Assembly (NCBI RefSeq): GCF_010686655.1
Contig: NZ_JAAGVY010000036.1
Span: 1-52,054, forward strand
Source: Cryomorpha ignava
Lineage (GTDB): Bacteria; Bacteroidota; Bacteroidia; Flavobacteriales_D; Cryomorphaceae
Reading direction: 5' to 3'
DNA: 52,054 bases
Part shown: positions 34,626-43,150 of the stretch, piece by piece
Position numbering within the stretch: the first letter of the stretch is position 1
How the letters are laid out: every line of letters begins with the position of its first letter
Program-made: the position numbers and the translations under genes
Notes under the pieces: generated by a model
The model's input: only the letters and a program-made list of their open reading frames with translations
Told to the model about the DNA's origin: nothing
Databases searched by the model: none

Positions 34626-35571
34626 TTTTTAGGGTTTCTGATATTTTTGAATTGCTAAAGGTGTTTTCTCTTGATGCGCTTCTTGCAGTTTCGCGGGTTA
34701 CTTTTGGCTTGCCGCCTGTAATTGCTGCCCAGCCTTTAGCGCCTATCCACGCCAGTGAAAGCATCCAAGGGCTTAATTTAATTTTTGGTTTTGAGTTTCC
34801 GAATATTCCAGCTGCTGTATCGAGCAGGGTTTTAAAGTTTAGATTTTCAGCATTTAAGAGATATCGCTTGTTTTGTATCTCACTATCCATAAGCGATATA
34901 CATGCTTGACTTACATCGCGAACATCAACATATCCGGCAATTCCCTCAGGGTAAAATGCGACGCCTTTTCGCAATAGCGACATAAGCATACCGCTGCTTT
35001 GATGCGATTTGGCGGGGCCTAAAATAATGCTGGGATTCACAATTACTGCAGGCAAACCTTCTGCTGTCCCACGCCAGACTTCGCGCTCAGCCATAAATTT
35101 GCTCAGGCCGTAAATCGAGTTGTTGTCATCGCGATTCCAGTAATCATTCTCGTCGGTAAGGCTACCCGCTTTCGCTCTTCCCAAAGCAGAAACAGAGCTT
35201 ATATGGCAAATCTTTAAAACTCCCGCTTCAATTGCAAGGTTCACCACATTTTCGGTTCCTTCGGCATTTACTTCCAGCAATTTTTCACGGTAGCTCGAAT
35301 CGTACGAAACTAGCGCTGCTGAATGGTAGCAATATTTGATATCTTTAAATGCTGCCTCTAAAGATTCGATGTCGGTTATGTCGCCATCACACCATTCAAT
35401 TTTATTGTAATAGGTTTCACCATTTTTTGAATCGTAAAATTGAAAAACCCGTTTTACAAATTCTGTATCGCTGTCTTTCCGCTTTAGCGCACGCACTTGC
35501 TTCCCCAATTTTATAAGGTCGAATAATAATCGTGTACCTACAATTCCTGTGCTGCCTGTTACCAGAATCAT
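34570..35571 (-). CDS. NAD(P)-dependent epimerase/dehydratase family protein
   Basis: 333 residues, extended short-chain dehydrogenase. The nucleotide-binding GSTGIVGTRLL (G-x-x-G-x-x-G) opens the protein, and the catalytic Ser with Tyr-x-x-x-Lys appears in ISSVSALG and IYGLSKFMAE. Likely acts on a nucleotide sugar or a sterol/flavonoid-like ketone; the substrate is not clear. The ATG at 35571 is only 5 bases from a TACTTTTG box, so the transcript may be nearly leaderless. Its end runs 56 bases into the DUF4296 gene on the other strand. Confidence 0.9.
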   Translation of the reverse strand: MILVTGSTGIVGTRLLFDLIKLGKQVRALKRKDSDTEFVKRVFQFYDSKNGETYYNKIEWCDGDITDIESLEAAFKDIKYCYHSAALVSYDSSYREKLLEVNAEGTENVVNLAIEAGVLKICHISSVSALGRAKAGSLTDENDYWNRDDNNSIYGLSKFMAEREVWRGTAEGLPAVIVNPSIILGPAKSHQSSGMLMSLLRKGVAFYPEGIAGYVDVRDVSQACISLMDSEIQNKRYLLNAENLNFKTLLDTAAGIFGNSKPKIKLSPWMLSLAWIGAKGWAAITGGKPKVTRETARSASRENTFSNSKISETLKINFVPVGESLLYYRSFFD

Positions 35572-35575
35572 GGTG

Positions 35576-35583
35576 CAAAAGTA
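35576..35583 (-). promoter_or_regulatory. Putative -7 element very close to the epimerase start
   Basis: On the minus strand TACTTTTG ends 4 bases before the ATG. With the usual 5-7 base distance to the transcription start, the mRNA would begin at or just before the start codon. Confidence 0.5.
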
Positions 35584-35772
35584 AGGTATAATTATGTACG
35601 TATTCGCTCGAAATTAGCGTTCTTGACTCATCTTTTTGCTAAATTAGCAGATTCTAAGTGTGAAAATGACAATATGAAAACGAGCCGTTTTTATCAATCG
35701 CCAATTTTCATGCTTTTATAGATTAAAACCAATGTTTAAGACATCATGCTTCCAGCTTAATCAAATCTGCTT

Positions 35773-37692
35773 ATGACCTCCGAAACCGTAATCTCCCACA
35801 GTATTTTTTCTGATTTTGATATTTCCCTTTTCAAATCAGGCAAGCATTTTAAGCTCTATGAAAAAATGGGCAATACCCAATTGGAAATAGATGGACAAGC
35901 GGGAACCTATTTTGCAGTTTGGGCTCCAAACGCACTGGAATTGTCTGTAATGGGGTCTTTTAACCAATGGAACCGGCAGAGTCACAAGTTGAGCGCGCGC
36001 TGGGATGGTTCGGGAATCTGGGAAGGTTTTATTCCTGGAGTTCAGGTAGGAGCAGTGTACAAGTACGCTATAAAAATGCGAAAAGGTGGATATATCGAAA
36101 AAGGCGATCCGTATGCAGAGCAATGGCAGATTCCACCAGAAACAGCATCGGTAGTATCAGAGTTTGACTACAAGTGGAGCGATAAAAAATGGATGAGTAG
36201 CCGAAAGGAAAAAAATGCGCTCGACGCACCTATTTCGGTTTACGAAGTACATACAGGCTCATGGAAACGCAAAGGCGAAGATGGAAACAGATCGCTCTCG
36301 TACCGCGAGCTTGCTGCCGACCTTGTGCCTTATGTAAAAGAAATGGGCTTTACCCATGTAGAGCTTATGCCTGTAATGGAACATCCGTTTTTTGGATCGT
36401 GGGGATATCAGATTACCGGCTATTTTGCACCGAGCAGTCGCTATGGAAGTCAGGAAGATTTTGCCTTTTTGGTGAATGAATTTCACAAAAATGGAATTGG
36501 CGTTTTTCTTGATTGGGTGCCAAGTCATTTTCCCGGTGATGTACACGGGCTCTTCCATTTTGATGGCACCTCCCTCTATGAACACAGCGATTACAGGCTT
36601 GGATACCACCCTGATTGGAATAGCTATATTTTTAACTACGGACGAAATGAAGTGCGCGCTTTTTTAATTAGCAATGCCTTGTACTGGCTTGAGCGTTATC
36701 ATATTGACGGAATACGCGTTGATGCCGTGGCTTCAATGCTTTACCTCGATTATAGCCGCAAAGAAGGCCAATGGATTCCCAATAAATACGGCGGTCGTGA
36801 AAATCTGGATGCCATATCGCTCTTGCGAGAAATGAATCAGGCGATTTATAAAGAATTTCCCGATGTACAATGCATTGCCGAAGAAAGTACCTCGTGGCCC
36901 ATGGTTTCAAAACCGGTTAGTGTCGGTGGACTCGGCTTTGGAATGAAGTGGATGATGGGCTGGATGAATGATATGCTTGCATTTTTTAAACGCGAGCCCA
37001 TTTACCGCCGCTTTCATCAAAACGAAATTACATTTAGCCTGGTATATGCTTTTAGCGAAAACTTTATGCTTCCGCTTTCGCACGATGAGGTGGTACACGG
37101 AAAAGGCTCTATTTTGAGCCGGATGCCGGGTGATAACTGGCAGAAATTTGCCAACGTGCGCACACTATATTCATGGATGTTTTTTCACCCGGGAGCGAAA
37201 CTGCTCTTTATGGGAAATGAGTTTGCCCAAAAATCTGAATGGATGCACGACCACAGTCTTTCGTGGAACGAGCTCAACAACGAATCGCATAAAGGGATTT
37301 CTGAATTGGTGAAAAGCCTGAATAAACTCTACAAAAATGAACCTGCACTGTATGAACTTAGTTTCGATTATAAAGGGTTTGAATGGATAGATTACGGAGA
37401 TTCAAAAAACTCGATAATAGCCTTTTACCGAAAGGGAAAAGATGATAATTCACTGCTTGTAATTGGCAATTTTGGGGTGAAAGCACACGATGTTTATGAA
37501 CTTGGCGTTGATGAAGAAGGCAAGTTTAAAGAGGTATTTAATAGCGATGAAAAGCAGTTTGGAGGAAGCGGGTTTGTGAACGGAGCGCTGCTTGAAACGG
37601 TAAACTTCGCAAAACACAGCAGAGACAATACCCTTTCGCTGCGTATCCCGCCGATGGGTTTTGCCGTATTAAAGCATCAGAAAACAATATAG
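35773..37692 (+). CDS. glgB: 1,4-alpha-glucan branching enzyme
   Basis: 639 residues, the shorter GlgB form with one CBM48 domain (about 35-125, FAVWAPNALELSVMGSFNQWN). The GH13 barrel shows the nucleophile Asp317 (GIRVDAVASML), the acid/base Glu370 (IAEESTSWP) and the stabilising Asp438 (LSHDEVVHGKG). It introduces alpha-1,6 branches into glycogen in the cytoplasm. A GH57 glucan enzyme follows after 24 bases on the same strand, so the two likely form an operon. No glgA or glgC is visible. The start ATG reads MTSETVISHS. Confidence 0.97.
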   Translation: MTSETVISHSIFSDFDISLFKSGKHFKLYEKMGNTQLEIDGQAGTYFAVWAPNALELSVMGSFNQWNRQSHKLSARWDGSGIWEGFIPGVQVGAVYKYAIKMRKGGYIEKGDPYAEQWQIPPETASVVSEFDYKWSDKKWMSSRKEKNALDAPISVYEVHTGSWKRKGEDGNRSLSYRELAADLVPYVKEMGFTHVELMPVMEHPFFGSWGYQITGYFAPSSRYGSQEDFAFLVNEFHKNGIGVFLDWVPSHFPGDVHGLFHFDGTSLYEHSDYRLGYHPDWNSYIFNYGRNEVRAFLISNALYWLERYHIDGIRVDAVASMLYLDYSRKEGQWIPNKYGGRENLDAISLLREMNQAIYKEFPDVQCIAEESTSWPMVSKPVSVGGLGFGMKWMMGWMNDMLAFFKREPIYRRFHQNEITFSLVYAFSENFMLPLSHDEVVHGKGSILSRMPGDNWQKFANVRTLYSWMFFHPGAKLLFMGNEFAQKSEWMHDHSLSWNELNNESHKGISELVKSLNKLYKNEPALYELSFDYKGFEWIDYGDSKNSIIAFYRKGKDDNSLLVIGNFGVKAHDVYELGVDEEGKFKEVFNSDEKQFGGSGFVNGALLETVNFAKHSRDNTLSLRIPPMGFAVLKHQKTI

Positions 37693-37716
37693 TAAAAAGA
37701 CGACGGAGAAAGTAGT

Positions 37717-40149
37717 ATGAAGAAATATATTTGTGTCCATGGGCACTTCTATCAGCCACCCAGAGAGAATGCGTGGCTGGAAAAGATTGAATATCAGGAG
37801 TCAGCTACGCCATATCACGATTGGAATGAGCGAATTACTCAAGAGTGCTACGGCCCGAATGCGGTATCTCGAATATTAAATGATGAGCGACGAATAGTAG
37901 ATATCGTAAATAACTATGCGCGGATGAGTTACAACTTCGGTTCTACGCTACTAAGCTGGCTTGAAGTACATCGTCCTAAAACGTATCAGCGAATTATCGA
38001 CTCGGATAAAGAGAGTATGACCCATTTTGGAGGTCATGGATCTGCAATGGCGCAGGTATACAACCACATTATTATGCCTTTGGCAAATCGCCGCGATAAA
38101 GAAACCCAGGTTATTTGGGGCTTGCGCGATTTTGAAAAACGATTTGACAGAAAAGCTGAAGGAATGTGGCTGGCTGAAACTGCCGTAGATACCGAAACCC
38201 TTGAAGTACTGGCAGAGCAGGGGTTAAAATTTACCGTTTTAGCACCGCGACAGGCTAAACAATACCGCCTTATCGGCGAAAGCGAGTGGACAGAAGGAAT
38301 AGATTCGAAGATGCCTTATTTGTGCAAGTTGCCATCTGGAAAACAGATTAATCTATTCTTTTATGATGGTGATAGATCGCAGGCGGTGGCCTTTAAAGGA
38401 TTGCTGAAAGACGGAAAAGAATTTGCTGCTTATCTCTACGCAGCTTTTGATAGCCGAACAGAAAATCAATTGGTGCATATCGCGACAGATGGCGAGAGCT
38501 ATGGCCACCACCACCGAAACGGCGACATGGCTCTGGCCTATTGCATGCGCTTTATTGAGTCAAATGATCTGGCTACAATTACCAATTACTCTCAGTATTT
38601 AGAGCTGGAACCACCTAAATACGAAGTAGTGATTCACGAAAATTCATCGTGGAGCTGTGTGCACGGTGTCGAGCGCTGGCGTGCCGATTGCGGCTGTAGC
38701 TCTGGGGGGAAGCCAGGCTGGAATCAGCAATGGCGTGTTCCCTTACGCGAAAGTCTGGACTGGCTGCGCGATGAACTCGCAAAGCTCTATGAAGAAAGCA
38801 TGGGAGCATATCACAAAGACCCGTGGAAATTGCGCAATGAATACATTGAAATTATACTTGATCGCAAGAAAGAAAGAGTTGATAATTTCCTGAAAAATAA
38901 TTTTGCAGAACTCGTTCCGCGCGAGCGAACCCACGTGATGAGGCTGCTCGAAATGCAGCGTCACGAGTTGCTAATGTACACCTCGTGCGGATGGTTTTTT
39001 GACGAAATATCGGGAATTGAAACGATTCAGATTCTTCAATATGCTTCGCGTGCCATACAGCTTGGCGAAGGTGAAAGCGATTATGAGCTGGAAGGTAAAT
39101 TTGAGGAAATGCTCAGCGTGGCAAAATCAAATATTCCAGAGCTTGGATCGGGTAAGGACGTGTATATTAAAAAAGTGAAACCTTCAAAACTTTCGCTTAC
39201 GCAAATAGGAATGCACTATGCAGTTTCATCGCTTTTTGCAGAAGATCCCGATGAAATTTCGGTTTTTAATTATTCGTGTAAGTCAACAGATTTTAGAAGA
39301 ATTGTACAGGGCACACAGCGGCTTGCCGTTGGCCGAACCCACGTAAACTCACGAGTTACCCTTAGCAATAAAGATTTTAGCTTTGTGGTGCTTTATATGG
39401 GCCAGCATCACTTGGTGGGAATAGCTTTTGAGCAAATTCCTGTTGATGAATTTAAGGAGTTTACCGATAATGTAATCATTGCATTTCAGGAGTCTAATCT
39501 CTCTGAAGTATTTGATTTGTTTAAGAGATATCCGGAAAACCGCAGCTTTTCATTTTTTGATATGTTTAAAGATGAGCAAATAAAAATGCTCAACCATATT
39601 CTTGATAGCAGCCTTGACTTAGCCTCTTCATCTTATAAAAAAATCAATGATCGCAATTACAATTTACTGAATGTAATGAAGTCAACACACCTTCACCTTC
39701 CGCCTATGCTTGTGCGAAATTTGGAGTTGGTGGTCAATAACGAATTGCGAAGCCTGTTTACAGATTGTATCGATAAGGTTGATATTTCTGGGTTGAAAAG
39801 GGTTGTCGGCGAGATAAAAAAATGGGATTTTAAAATGGATCATGCCGAGCTGAATTTTCTCTGTGCCCAAACGCTTGACGATATGCTTTCGCGATTAGGC
39901 ACTCTAACAAATGGAAATGCCGACAAAGCGCGAGAATTACTAAAAAATACCCAAGAAGCATTAGAGCTACTGGCCAAGGTTGGTATTAAGCCCGATTTAA
40001 ACGAAATTCAGGATGTTATCTTTACACATCTAGTAGATCTCGATCCTGAAATTCCGGTTGACATTAAAGAACAGCTCAAAAGTTTTGGAGCCTATATCAA
40101 TTTCGATGTGGATTTAATTTTAAATAGAAAACAGCCTGCTTCTGTATAG
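37717..40149 (+). CDS. GH57-family glucan hydrolase/transferase with DUF3536
   Basis: 810 residues. The N-terminal half is a GH57 barrel: KYICVHGHFYQPPRENAWL at the start, MWLAETAVDTETLEVLAEQG with the probable nucleophile Glu, and ATDGESYGHHHRNGDMAL with the catalytic Asp region. The C-terminal half is the DUF3536 domain that accompanies this subgroup. GH57 members cleave or transfer alpha-glucans; its place after glgB points to glycogen breakdown or remodelling in the cytoplasm. An AAGGA-like purine stretch is absent, but GGAGAAAG lies shortly before the ATG. A bidirectional terminator follows. Confidence 0.9.
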   Translation: MKKYICVHGHFYQPPRENAWLEKIEYQESATPYHDWNERITQECYGPNAVSRILNDERRIVDIVNNYARMSYNFGSTLLSWLEVHRPKTYQRIIDSDKESMTHFGGHGSAMAQVYNHIIMPLANRRDKETQVIWGLRDFEKRFDRKAEGMWLAETAVDTETLEVLAEQGLKFTVLAPRQAKQYRLIGESEWTEGIDSKMPYLCKLPSGKQINLFFYDGDRSQAVAFKGLLKDGKEFAAYLYAAFDSRTENQLVHIATDGESYGHHHRNGDMALAYCMRFIESNDLATITNYSQYLELEPPKYEVVIHENSSWSCVHGVERWRADCGCSSGGKPGWNQQWRVPLRESLDWLRDELAKLYEESMGAYHKDPWKLRNEYIEIILDRKKERVDNFLKNNFAELVPRERTHVMRLLEMQRHELLMYTSCGWFFDEISGIETIQILQYASRAIQLGEGESDYELEGKFEEMLSVAKSNIPELGSGKDVYIKKVKPSKLSLTQIGMHYAVSSLFAEDPDEISVFNYSCKSTDFRRIVQGTQRLAVGRTHVNSRVTLSNKDFSFVVLYMGQHHLVGIAFEQIPVDEFKEFTDNVIIAFQESNLSEVFDLFKRYPENRSFSFFDMFKDEQIKMLNHILDSSLDLASSSYKKINDRNYNLLNVMKSTHLHLPPMLVRNLELVVNNELRSLFTDCIDKVDISGLKRVVGEIKKWDFKMDHAELNFLCAQTLDDMLSRLGTLTNGNADKARELLKNTQEALELLAKVGIKPDLNEIQDVIFTHLVDLDPEIPVDIKEQLKSFGAYINFDVDLILNRKQPASV

Positions 40150-40173
40150 ATTTTAGAACCCAATTTGCGGTAT

Positions 40174-40209
40174 AAAAAAATCCGCCGGGCATGTGCCAGG
40201 CGGATTTTT
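40174..40209. terminator. Bidirectional terminator
   Basis: AAAAATCCGCC / GGCGGATTTTT with a 12-base loop, A-rich on the left and T-rich on the right. It separates the converging GH57 gene and the CBM48-like gene and can serve both strands. Confidence 0.9.
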
Positions 40210-40230
40210 ATCAAAGGGGTAGTAGTAAGA

Positions 40231-40536
40231 TTAAAGACTTACCACAGAGTTTTCTTCAAAGGTCATTTTATTGGGTACGTAAGCATCAGCTTCCCAATCA
40301 TTTGCCCATTTTTTACCATCTATCAGGTAACGGAACTCATAGTTTTGACCTTTTGCAAGATCAACAGTAGTTTTAAATTCGCCGCTTTTCGTTTTCTTCA
40401 TTTTGATAGGCGATTCACTCCATTTGCTGAAGTCTCCTACCAATTCTACGTTCTTAGCGTCGGTTGCTGCTTCAGCTGTTAGAGTGAAGGTTACTTTACA
40501 AACCGGTTTCGATTTTAGAAACTGTTTTTTAATCAT
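40231..40536 (-). CDS. Stand-alone CBM48/isoamylase early-set domain protein
   Basis: 101 residues forming a single domain: VTFTLTAEAATDAKNVELVG, then DFSKWSESPIKMKK, YEFRYLIDGKKWANDW and a final NSVVSL. This is the AMPK-beta/isoamylase N-terminal (E-set) glycogen-binding fold, as in the CBM48 of branching enzymes but with no catalytic part. By position beside glgB and the GH57 gene it may bind glycogen or tether another enzyme. It has the best promoter in the window (TTG-N19-TACTTTTG) and shares a terminator with the GH57 gene. Confidence 0.88.
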   Translation of the reverse strand: MIKKQFLKSKPVCKVTFTLTAEAATDAKNVELVGDFSKWSESPIKMKKTKSGEFKTTVDLAKGQNYEFRYLIDGKKWANDWEADAYVPNKMTFEENSVVSL

Positions 40537-40563
40537 GACTTTATTGTTCTAGTAATTTGGGCG

Positions 40564-40593
40564 CAAAAGTACTGTAAATGTTTTGTTTAACAA
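40564..40593 (-). promoter_or_regulatory. Promoter of the CBM48-like gene
   Basis: On the minus strand TTG, 19 bases, TACTTTTG: a full match to the Bacteroidota housekeeping pattern. The -7 box ends 28 bases before the ATG at 40536. Confidence 0.7.
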
Positions 40594-40702
40594 TAAAATA
40601 CAAGCAGAAATTTTGCAAATTTCGCTGATTGCTTGAACGAAGGAGCTGAAGATGATGAAATCGTATTGATGTAAATGGCATCTAAACTTTCTCTGCAAAT
40701 AC

Positions 40703-40710
40703 TATCTTTG
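40703..40710 (+). promoter_or_regulatory. Putative -7 element of tyrS
   Basis: TATCTTTG followed by CG, 17 bases before the tyrS ATG, matches TAnnTTTG exactly. No -33 TTG at the usual spacing. Confidence 0.6.
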
Positions 40711-40727
40711 CGCCAAAATATACACCC

Positions 40728-42002
40728 ATGAATTTGATTGAAGAGCTTGCATGGCGCGGTCTTATACAAGATATAACTCCCGAAACTGAAGAACAACTCA
40801 ACAAAGAGCTTACCAGTGGTTACGTGGGTTTTGATCCTACTGCCGACTCGCTTCATATTGGAAATTTGGTGCCAATTATGCTCCTAACTCATCTTCAGCG
40901 CAGTGGCCATAAACCGTTTGCTCTTATTGGTGGTGCAACCGGTCGTGTGGGCGATCCTTCCGGAAAAACCCAAGAAAGACAACTTCTAACTACCGAAATT
41001 ATTGAGCACAATCTTGCTTCACAGAAAAAGCAACTCGAGCAATTTCTCAAATTTGGCGATGGACCTACAGATGCCGAGATCGTAAATAACTACGAGTGGT
41101 TTAAGAAATTTACATTTTTAGATTTCATTCGCGATGTAGGTAAGCATATCACTATCAATTATATGATGAGCAAAGATTCGGTTAAGAACCGACTCGAAAG
41201 TGGTATGTCTTTTACAGAATTCTCCTACCAGCTTATTCAGGGATATGACTTTTACTATCTGAATAAAGAGAAAAACATCAAGTTGCAAATGGGTGGAAGC
41301 GACCAATGGGGAAACATTACAACCGGTATAGAACTTACACGCCGCATGGGTGGTGGCGATACTTTTGCAATAACCGCTCCGCTTGTTAAAAAAGCCGATG
41401 GAACCAAATTTGGAAAATCTGAAGGTGGAAATGTTTGGCTTGATGCCGAAAAAACCAGCCCTTACAAATTCTACCAGTTTTGGCTTAATGCTACGGATGA
41501 GGATATTGAAAATTTTATAAAAGTTTTCTCCCTGCTTTCGCGATCAGACATTGAAAAGCTTATAGCAGCACACGTTGAAGCTCCACATCTGCGCCTGTTG
41601 CAGCGTACACTTGCAGAGGAATTAACCCTCCGTATTCATGGAGCGCATGCGCTCGAAATGGCCATAGAAGCCAGCAGTATTCTCTTCGGTAATGCAACCG
41701 CCGAAAACTTAAAGAAACTTTCAGAGCGCGATTTTCTCGATGTTTTTCAAGGGGTAGAGCAGGTAGAAGTTGCGCGCTCGCTGATTGAAGCGGGAGTTGA
41801 TATTGTTGAGATGCTATCAGAAATCTCCGGGTTTTTATCATCAAAAAGCGAAGCACGCCGTTCCCTAAAAGAGAATGCGATAAGCGTAAACAAAGATAAA
41901 GTTGGTGAAGATTATAAAGTATCTGCTTCAGATCTTATTAGCGATGCTTATATTCTACTTCAGCGCGGAAAGAAGAAGTATTTTGTTGTGAGAGCTGTTT
42001 AA
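40728..42002 (+). CDS. tyrS: Tyrosyl-tRNA synthetase
   Basis: 424 residues. Class I synthetase motifs: HIGH as DSLHIGNLVPIM and KMSKS as KFGKSEGGN, with the tyrosine-site YLNKEKNIKLQMGGSDQWGN. A C-terminal S4-like RNA-binding domain (about 355-424, SEARRSLKENAISVNKDKV) completes it. It charges tRNA-Tyr in the cytoplasm. Its stop codon is followed at once by a GGCAATAAGCAAT repeat and, about 100 bases on, by a hairpin with TTTTA. Confidence 0.97.
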   Translation: MNLIEELAWRGLIQDITPETEEQLNKELTSGYVGFDPTADSLHIGNLVPIMLLTHLQRSGHKPFALIGGATGRVGDPSGKTQERQLLTTEIIEHNLASQKKQLEQFLKFGDGPTDAEIVNNYEWFKKFTFLDFIRDVGKHITINYMMSKDSVKNRLESGMSFTEFSYQLIQGYDFYYLNKEKNIKLQMGGSDQWGNITTGIELTRRMGGGDTFAITAPLVKKADGTKFGKSEGGNVWLDAEKTSPYKFYQFWLNATDEDIENFIKVFSLLSRSDIEKLIAAHVEAPHLRLLQRTLAEELTLRIHGAHALEMAIEASSILFGNATAENLKKLSERDFLDVFQGVEQVEVARSLIEAGVDIVEMLSEISGFLSSKSEARRSLKENAISVNKDKVGEDYKVSASDLISDAYILLQRGKKKYFVVRAV

Positions 42003-42041
42003 TTGGCAATAAGCAATAAGCAATTTGCAATTGGCAATGAG
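42003..42041 (+). repeat. GCAATTTGCAAT repeat, left arm
   Basis: Short tandem GGCAATAAGCAATAAG followed by CAATTTGCAATTGGCAATGAG (42021-42041). The last 21 bases are inverted at 43128-43148 with one mismatch. The repeat starts directly after the tyrS stop. Confidence 0.75.
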
Positions 42042-42064
42042 AATTTTGTTGGGATGGAATAATC

Positions 42065-42101
42065 TCTCGAAATCGGCAAGCTTTTGGCTTGGGGATGTAT
42101 A
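42065..42101 (+). repeat. 37-base diverged direct repeat, copy 1
   Basis: Matches 42913-42949 at about 28 of 37 positions (TCTCGAAATCGGCAAGCTTT... against CCTCGCAATCGCCAGGCTAT...). The two copies flank the nucleotidyltransferase module. Confidence 0.5.
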
Positions 42102-42102
42102 G

Positions 42103-42124
42103 TCGGGCGTCTTGCCCGATTTTA
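42103..42124 (+). terminator. Probable tyrS terminator
   Basis: TCGGGC / GCCCGA stem with a 5-base loop followed by TTTTA. The short T run makes it a modest terminator; it could also be part of the flanking repeat element. Confidence 0.5.
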
Positions 42125-42173
42125 GTGGGAGAACTTAAGTCATAACTGACTTTAATTCTTGACTGCTAAAAAC

Positions 42174-42653
42174 TCATTCTTCATTTTCTTTAATCCGCTT
42201 TAGTTCTTGGATGTCTAGTAAATCTTTTGGTCTTCCGGCTTTTATTTTGCTTGTTATTAAATCGTTGTAAGAAAGCACGCGCCAGCGGAATAGAGAGTTT
42301 TCTTTAATTGTGATTCGCTCGGCTTCATCATAAGCTTCATCAAAGGTTTTATTAACTGAAAATTTGGTTATTAATTCAAGATTGAGATCTGCCGGGGAAA
42401 ATTTAATTGAAATATTTTGCATTTCGTTTTTTACTGAATTTGGAAAGTCATCAATGTCGTATCCTAGCGCTTTGAATGTATTAATCAGTTTTTGAAGATT
42501 TTCAGGTTTTGTATCTATCCAAAAATCTACATCTGCCGAATGGCGCTGATATCCATGAAAATTTACTGCTCCTCCGCCAACCATGATCATTCTAACTTCG
42601 AATGCATTGGCTTGGGTAATAAAATCATCGATCATACCACTCCAAATCTTCAT
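42174..42653 (-). CDS. Nucleotidyltransferase-fold protein (MNT/AbiEii-like)
   Basis: 159 residues. The polymerase-beta-type nucleotidyltransferase signature is visible as MVGGGAVNFHGYQRHSADVDFWID: the Gly-Gly helix start, then Asp41-x-Asp43 with Asp47. A later LNLELITKF may give the third acidic position. The C-terminal part (WRVLSYNDLITSKIKAGRPKDLLDIQEL) resembles AbiEii/DUF6036 proteins. Such proteins often act in toxin-antitoxin or phage-defence pairs by transferring nucleotides to RNA or protein. The ATG overlaps the stop of the 62-residue gene upstream (42650-42653), which implies coupling. Whether this pair is a toxin-antitoxin system is inferred. Confidence 0.78.
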   Translation of the reverse strand: MKIWSGMIDDFITQANAFEVRMIMVGGGAVNFHGYQRHSADVDFWIDTKPENLQKLINTFKALGYDIDDFPNSVKNEMQNISIKFSPADLNLELITKFSVNKTFDEAYDEAERITIKENSLFRWRVLSYNDLITSKIKAGRPKDLLDIQELKRIKENEE

Positions 42654-42838
42654 AAATCAGAAACTTTTATCTCGATCATAAAGTTGTTTTTCTTCTCGTT
42701 TTTGGCTTTCGTTGGAAAATCTTTCATTCTTTCTATCATTGCAAAAAATGAATAAACGCGCTCGGTTGGTGTAAGTGCCAAAAATGCCTTTTCCTGGTCT
42801 GCCTTGCTTTGTTCTTTTGTTTGAAATTTTATTTCCAT
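42650..42838 (-). CDS. Small partner protein of the nucleotidyltransferase
   Basis: 62 residues, rich in Lys and Glu (EIKFQTKEQSKADQEKAFLA), with a helix-like middle LTPTERVYSFFAMIERMKDF. I do not recognise a domain, but small proteins of this composition are found ahead of AbiEii/DUF6036-type nucleotidyltransferases in Bacteroidota. It overlaps the next gene by ATGA, so both are translated together. Possible roles are antitoxin or specificity partner. Confidence 0.7.
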   Translation of the reverse strand: MEIKFQTKEQSKADQEKAFLALTPTERVYSFFAMIERMKDFPTKAKNEKKNNFMIEIKVSDL

Positions 42839-42912
42839 TGATGACTAATTGGGTAAGGTGAAATTAAGAAATTATTCGCTATTTCACATGAAGTGTAGAG
42901 GTAAAGATTGTC

Positions 42913-42949
42913 CCTCGCAATCGCCAGGCTATTAGCTTGAGGATATATT
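42913..42949 (+). repeat. 37-base diverged direct repeat, copy 2
   Basis: Partner of 42065-42101, same orientation, about 28 of 37 positions equal. Confidence 0.5.
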
Positions 42950-43023
42950 GTTTGACGTATAACCCTGTTTTGGTTGAAGAACTTTACTTAAAAATTAATT
43001 TAAAAGTGAAAACAAAATATGAT

Positions 43024-43038
43024 CTGGCGTAACGCCAG
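43024..43038. repeat. Perfect short palindrome
   Basis: CTGGCG-TAA-CGCCAG with TTT to the right. Too short a T run for a confident terminator; it may be a repeat-element hairpin. Confidence 0.5.
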
Positions 43039-43120
43039 TTTAAGAATAGCCTAGCGGGACGCAAGCCTGTGCCCTCAACTTCAACTTCGGCACATTCGCC
43101 ATTTAATTTATGCATAAAGT

Positions 43121-43148
43121 CTCATTGCTCATTGCCCATTGCAAATTG
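43121..43148 (-). repeat. GCAATTTGCAAT repeat, right arm (inverted)
   Basis: CTCATTGCTCATTGCCCATTGCAAATTG; bases 43128-43148 are the inverted copy of 42021-42041 with one mismatch. It ends 2 bases from the stop codon of the LuxE-like gene. Confidence 0.75.
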
Positions 43149-43150
43149 AC

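Larger units (their letters stand above)
42839..43150. other. 312-base gene-free stretch with repeats and a hairpin
   Basis: Holds the second copy of the 37-base repeat (42913-42949), a perfect hairpin (43024-43038) and the right arm of the GCAATTTGCAAT repeat (43121-43148). No coding signal. Confidence 0.6.
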
